Assembly (NCBI GenBank): GCA_047629195.1
Contig: JBLHWY010000001.1
Span: 62,001-126,000, forward strand
DNA from: UBA4582 sp047629195
GTDB taxonomy: Bacteria; Pseudomonadota; Gammaproteobacteria; Pseudomonadales; Azotimanducaceae
Reading direction: 5' to 3'
Length of the DNA: 64,000 nt
The position numbers were made by a program, and so were the translations under genes. Positions within the stretch are counted from its first letter, which is position 1. Every line of letters starts with the position of its first letter. The notes beneath the pieces were generated by a model, which was not told the DNA's origin, searched no databases, and saw only the letters and a program-made list of their open reading frames with translations. Shown here piece by piece: positions 60,835-64,000 of the stretch.

Positions 60835-61377
60835 ATGGCTCGCAGCTTCTGGATAAAAGCACATCTTTTTGTCGCATCTTTTTTTGCGCCGGCTCTACTT
60901 GTGACCGCTATTTCCGGTGGCTTATATCTTGTTGATGTTAAAGGTAGCGTTACCGAAACAAAAGTGGATGTTCCAGTCGACATGAAACTGGACCTTGAAT
61001 CGAGCACCCTTGAAGAGGATGTGCGATTGGTGTTTGAAAAACTAGGAATAGAACATGATTTTGAATACCTGCGTATAGGTGGTTCTACCATTACGACTAG
61101 ACCAACTTCGCGGACCTCCTATGTGCTTGAGGTTTATGTTGATGGGATCGCTATAAGCCGCAACGATCCCGATTTGCAGAAACGCCTTATTGAGCTCCAT
61201 AAAGGCCATGGTCCGCGCCTATTCAAGGATTTTCAGAAAGTGATGGCAGTGGCGCTGCTGTTTGTGCTTTTAAGTGGTGCATGGCTGGGTTTGTCTTCAA
61301 CAGGTTTGAGGACTAAAACTGCCGTAACCGTGAGTAGTGGATTGATCGTCTTTCTTGCCCTTGTCCTGTTCGCCTAA
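60835..61377 (+). CDS. Small PepSY-associated membrane protein
   Basis: A 180-residue protein with an N-terminal membrane segment (LFVASFFAPALLVTAISGGLYL, about 11-32) and two C-terminal ones (about 130-150 and 160-178: MAVALLFVLLSGAWLGLS and TAVTVSSGLIVFLALVLFA). Between them is a PepSY-like alpha/beta domain (VDVPVDMKLDLESS to YVLEVYVDGI). The first helix and HKGHG resemble the PepSY-TM proteins found beside siderophore receptors, several of which are ferric reductases, but this one is short and has only a few His. It precedes the Fur-controlled receptor. Confidence 0.75.
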   Translation: MARSFWIKAHLFVASFFAPALLVTAISGGLYLVDVKGSVTETKVDVPVDMKLDLESSTLEEDVRLVFEKLGIEHDFEYLRIGGSTITTRPTSRTSYVLEVYVDGIAISRNDPDLQKRLIELHKGHGPRLFKDFQKVMAVALLFVLLSGAWLGLSSTGLRTKTAVTVSSGLIVFLALVLFA

Positions 61378-61383
61378 TACTTA

Positions 61384-61406
61384 CGCTACCTTATTCTAAG
61401 GTAGCG
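61384..61406. terminator. Perfect hairpin after the PepSY-type gene
   Basis: CGCTACCTTA (61384-61393) pairs perfectly with TAAGGTAGCG (61397-61406) over a three-base loop. It starts seven bases after the stop codon. The T tract after it is weak (CTTCCTC). A transcription end before the receptor promoter is likely. Confidence 0.65.
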
Positions 61407-61512
61407 CTTCCTCAGCCTCTGGTGATATAGCTTGCCAGGTAGCAAATTATTCAAATATTTCTGTGAACGTTTGTTCTGCGGTTTAGGCCTTATGCTGCTT
61501 TCATTTATCGTA

Positions 61513-61548
61513 TTGCGAATCATTATCATTACCTATATGATAATGATT
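61513..61548 (+). promoter_or_regulatory. Fur-boxed promoter of the FecA-like receptor
   Basis: A perfect 12-base inverted repeat, AATCATTATCAT (61518-61529) and ATGATAATGATT (61537-61548), matches the Fur consensus. It covers a good sigma-70 promoter: -35 TTGCGA (61513-61518), 17-base spacer, -10 TATGAT (61536-61541). The receptor ATG is about 55 bases downstream, so iron repression is expected. Confidence 0.9.
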
Positions 61549-61602
61549 CCTATTTGAGCGTTCCAGCGGCATTGATCGGTGGAATATAACTGGTTCTAAA
61601 CT

Positions 61603-63933
61603 ATGAAATTTTTTCTACCTAATTTTCCAATCCTAGCCTGTACATCTTTACCAATTATATCATTCCCCGGTAAATCGTTAGTAAGTGCTGTATTTTTATT
61701 AATAGCGACGTCAAGTGTTTTGGCGGCAAAGACAAGCGAAGCCCAAGAGCGGCGTGAAAAAAATGGATTCATTGAGGAGGTCACCATTGTTGGTGATCGC
61801 CAAACAGGCAATCAGGTTGCCGGTAGCGCACACTATGTTAGCGCAGAGCAAATTGAGCGATTGGGGCACACAGATATCCAGCGCATTATTCGGCAAATCC
61901 CAGGTGTGTCCATTCAGGTTGAAGATGGCTACGGGTTACGACCAAATATTAGTATTCGCGGAGTCGCTACCGAGCGCAGTGGCAGGATCACATTGTTGGA
62001 AGACAATGTTCTGATCGCACCTGCACCATACTCCGCTCCTAGTGCTTATTATTTCCCAACAGCTGGTCGAATGTCTGCGGTAGAAGTTCTAAAAGGGCCC
62101 GCAGCGATAACACAGGGCCCTTATACAATTGGCGGAGCGTTGAATATGATTTCGACGCCAATTCCCGAGCAAGCTGGCGGAAGGATGATCGCGGAGGGCG
62201 GTGAAGACTCAACTTATCGAGTTCATGGCTATTATGGCGGGACGAACGATCAAGGTTTTGGATTTCTGCTTGAGACTCATCAGTGGCGCTCAGATGGTTT
62301 CCAAAATGTTGACCGAGGCGGTGATAGTGGTCTGAACGTCAAAGATTATACGGCAAAGTTGAGCTATGCCCCGGTAGATTCGAATCATAGTGTTGAATTG
62401 AAATTACAATTTGCGGAGCAAAATTCTGATCAATCCTATCTCGGCCTCACTGATGGTGATTTTTCTAATGATGCATACCGTCGATATGGCCTCTCTACTT
62501 TGGACAACATTGAAACTGAGCATAAACAAGTTATCCTGCGTTATGAATGGGAGATAAACAAAGATATTAGCTTCGATGCTACCTTTTACAATAATGAACA
62601 TGCCCGCGACTGGTTTAAAACTGAAGGTCTGGATGCCGACGGCTCTGCGGATGCTGGCGATTTCTCCCGCACAAGCTGGTTTTCGATTATCCAGGCTGTG
62701 AACACAGGCGGGGTTGTTTCTGGGTTGACTGCCGGTCAGCTACAACAGGTGCTGGATGGTTCGATAGATACCGCCCCAGGCAGTATCCAGTTGCGCTCTA
62801 ATGCTCGTGAATATTATTCCCGTGGCGTGCAGCTTGGTTTGGACTGGAACTGGACGCAAGGAGACTGGGCGCACAATTTCGAAATTGGCGTTCGTTTGCA
62901 CGAAGATGAAGAAGATCGGCTGCAACGCAACAGCAATTATCAGCAGGTCTCGGGTTCTCTGGTACTTAATGATCTCGGGTTGCTGGGCAATGCCGGGAAT
63001 CGCATTCAAGAAGCCGAGGCATTGGCTGTTCATATTTATGATCGGATCGTGTTTGGAGCCTGGACCTTGACGCCTGGGTTACGCTTTGAGGATATCAAAC
63101 AGGCTAGAACTCGGTATGAAACGCGATCTTCTCGAACAGCTACGCCAGCGTCTCGAGATTTGGCTAATTTGCGTGATCAGAGATCAAACGATACTAAGGT
63201 TTTGCTACCCGGAATGGGTGTTTTGTATAAAGTTAGTGACCGGACGAGTTTCTTTGGCGGCGTCCACAAAGGCTTTACAGCACCAAGTAATTCACCCGGC
63301 GTAGAAGAGGAGGTAGCGATAAACTATGAGTTAGGGGTTCGATTTACCGATAATAACCTCCGAGCAGAGGCAACGTACTTCCACAGCGACTATGACAACT
63401 TGTTGGGTGTATGTACGGGGTCATCTGGGTCAGATTGTGAAATTGGTGATGCCTTTAATGGCGATGCTGCAACGGTTCAGGGTATTGAAATGATGGTTGG
63501 TGCAAGTCTCTTCACAACTGCAGTCTTTGAGGTACCAGTGGAGCTTGCCTATACCTTTATCGATAGCGAATTTGATACGAATATTGCAGATACAGATTTC
63601 TTTGGTGATGTAAGCGAAGGCGATCCGATACCGTATATTCCAGAAAATCAGTTGAACCTCACGGTGGGTATGGTGGCGAGTAAGTGGAATGCATTCCTCG
63701 CGATCAATTATATTGGTGATACCTGCGTGCGTGCCTCCTGTGGCGCATTTGAAAAAACAGATAGCGCTTTGACCGCTGATATTTCTGCGAATTATCAAGC
63801 GAGTGACACAGTGGAATTGTTTTTCCGTATTGAAAATTTGACTGGGTCCGAGGATATTTTAGGTCGCCAACCCTATGGCGCACGACCTAATAAAGATAGA
63901 ACTGCTTCATTGGGCGCGCGAATAGCCATCTAA
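61603..63933 (+). CDS. FecA-like TonB-dependent siderophore receptor
   Basis: A 776-residue outer-membrane receptor. A long leader (about 1-42, signal-like LVSAVFLLIATSSVLAA), a TonB box region (EEVTIVGDRQTG), plug domain with IRQIPGVSIQVEDGYGLRPNISIRGVATERSGRITLLEDNVLIAPAPYSAP (about 102-150) and EVLKGPAAITQGPYTIGGALN, then a 22-stranded-type barrel ending in GARIAI. The plug sequence is close to FecA and related ferric-citrate/siderophore receptors. Fur control directly upstream supports iron uptake. The exact ligand is unknown. A hairpin near the window end follows it. Confidence 0.92.
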   Translation: MKFFLPNFPILACTSLPIISFPGKSLVSAVFLLIATSSVLAAKTSEAQERREKNGFIEEVTIVGDRQTGNQVAGSAHYVSAEQIERLGHTDIQRIIRQIPGVSIQVEDGYGLRPNISIRGVATERSGRITLLEDNVLIAPAPYSAPSAYYFPTAGRMSAVEVLKGPAAITQGPYTIGGALNMISTPIPEQAGGRMIAEGGEDSTYRVHGYYGGTNDQGFGFLLETHQWRSDGFQNVDRGGDSGLNVKDYTAKLSYAPVDSNHSVELKLQFAEQNSDQSYLGLTDGDFSNDAYRRYGLSTLDNIETEHKQVILRYEWEINKDISFDATFYNNEHARDWFKTEGLDADGSADAGDFSRTSWFSIIQAVNTGGVVSGLTAGQLQQVLDGSIDTAPGSIQLRSNAREYYSRGVQLGLDWNWTQGDWAHNFEIGVRLHEDEEDRLQRNSNYQQVSGSLVLNDLGLLGNAGNRIQEAEALAVHIYDRIVFGAWTLTPGLRFEDIKQARTRYETRSSRTATPASRDLANLRDQRSNDTKVLLPGMGVLYKVSDRTSFFGGVHKGFTAPSNSPGVEEEVAINYELGVRFTDNNLRAEATYFHSDYDNLLGVCTGSSGSDCEIGDAFNGDAATVQGIEMMVGASLFTTAVFEVPVELAYTFIDSEFDTNIADTDFFGDVSEGDPIPYIPENQLNLTVGMVASKWNAFLAINYIGDTCVRASCGAFEKTDSALTADISANYQASDTVELFFRIENLTGSEDILGRQPYGARPNKDRTASLGARIAI

Positions 63934-63959
63934 AACTCCGATTAACGGATAGCAAGCAA

Positions 63960-63994
63960 GGTTGGGAATGACAATGACAATGTGATTCTCAACC
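63960..63994 (+). terminator. Terminator-like hairpin after the receptor
   Basis: GGTTGGGAAT (63960-63969) pairs with ATTCTCAACC (63985-63994) with one G-T pair. The T-rich tail would lie at the window edge (TGATTT), so it cannot be judged fully. Confidence 0.5.
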
Positions 63995-64000
63995 TGATTT

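Overview
The window looks like chromosomal DNA of a heterotrophic gammaproteobacterium, probably marine or otherwise aquatic. This is inferred from the gene set, not from a marker gene. The clues are two large TonB-dependent receptors, many acyl-CoA enzymes, a Bax-like glucosaminidase, UvrA, a DUF1631/PilZ pair and a perfect Fur-box promoter. Base composition looks moderate, neither AT- nor GC-rich. No rRNA, tRNA, CRISPR array, phage or intact transposon was seen.

Layout. (1) 1-7.3 kb: a gene cut by the left edge (peptidase M15-like), then three broken genes in a row (PaaG-like enoyl-CoA hydratase, HxlR regulator, 2-hydroxychromene-2-carboxylate isomerase), an intact aminotransferase, an orphan hybrid histidine kinase, a broken RidA gene and an AIM24 protein. 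(2) 7.3-17.3 kb: a crotonase and alpha/beta hydrolase pair, a DUF748 protein, a small-protein/phytanoyl-CoA dioxygenase pair, TesB, a NUDIX hydrolase, a DUF4097 protein with DSSG repeats, and a Bax-like protein. (3) 17.4-23.0 kb: aldehyde dehydrogenase and acetolactate-synthase-like genes separated by a near-perfect tandem duplication of a 145-bp long imperfect palindrome, which is the most unusual element here; then a SolA-like oxidase and a NUDIX hydrolase. (4) 23.2-33.0 kb: a small secreted protein, an SDR, uvrA, a WYL regulator, a CinA N-terminal-type protein, a decayed transglutaminase/TPR gene, a terminator with a multiplied stem arm, and a TonB receptor. (5) 33.5-43.8 kb: antiporter, metallophosphoesterase, acyl-CoA dehydrogenase, DUF1631/PilZ, PaaG-like crotonase, GST, HSD10-like SDR and a luciferase-like oxidoreductase. 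(6) 43.8-50.5 kb: a complete lower valine pathway (mmsA, acyl-CoA dehydrogenase, enoyl-CoA hydratase, 3-hydroxyisobutyryl-CoA hydrolase, mmsB) read divergently from a LysR gene with a palindrome between them. (7) 50.7-54.4 kb: SDR, TTC38-like TPR protein and a 1.2-kb gene-poor stretch. (8) 54.5-60.5 kb: an aromatic-degradation-type cluster (type I extradiol dioxygenase-like, MhpA-like hydroxylase, TetR, membrane-anchored GST, FAH hydrolase, GST). (9) 60.8-64 kb: PepSY-type membrane protein and a Fur-controlled FecA-like receptor.

Two cross-cutting patterns stand out. Frameshifted or truncated genes cluster in the first 6.5 kb. Perfect short tandem duplications (12, 13, 13 and 145 bp, and a four-copy terminator arm) occur at five separate places, suggesting active replication slippage. 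Function calls rest on reading the translations and on known family motifs; no database search was run.
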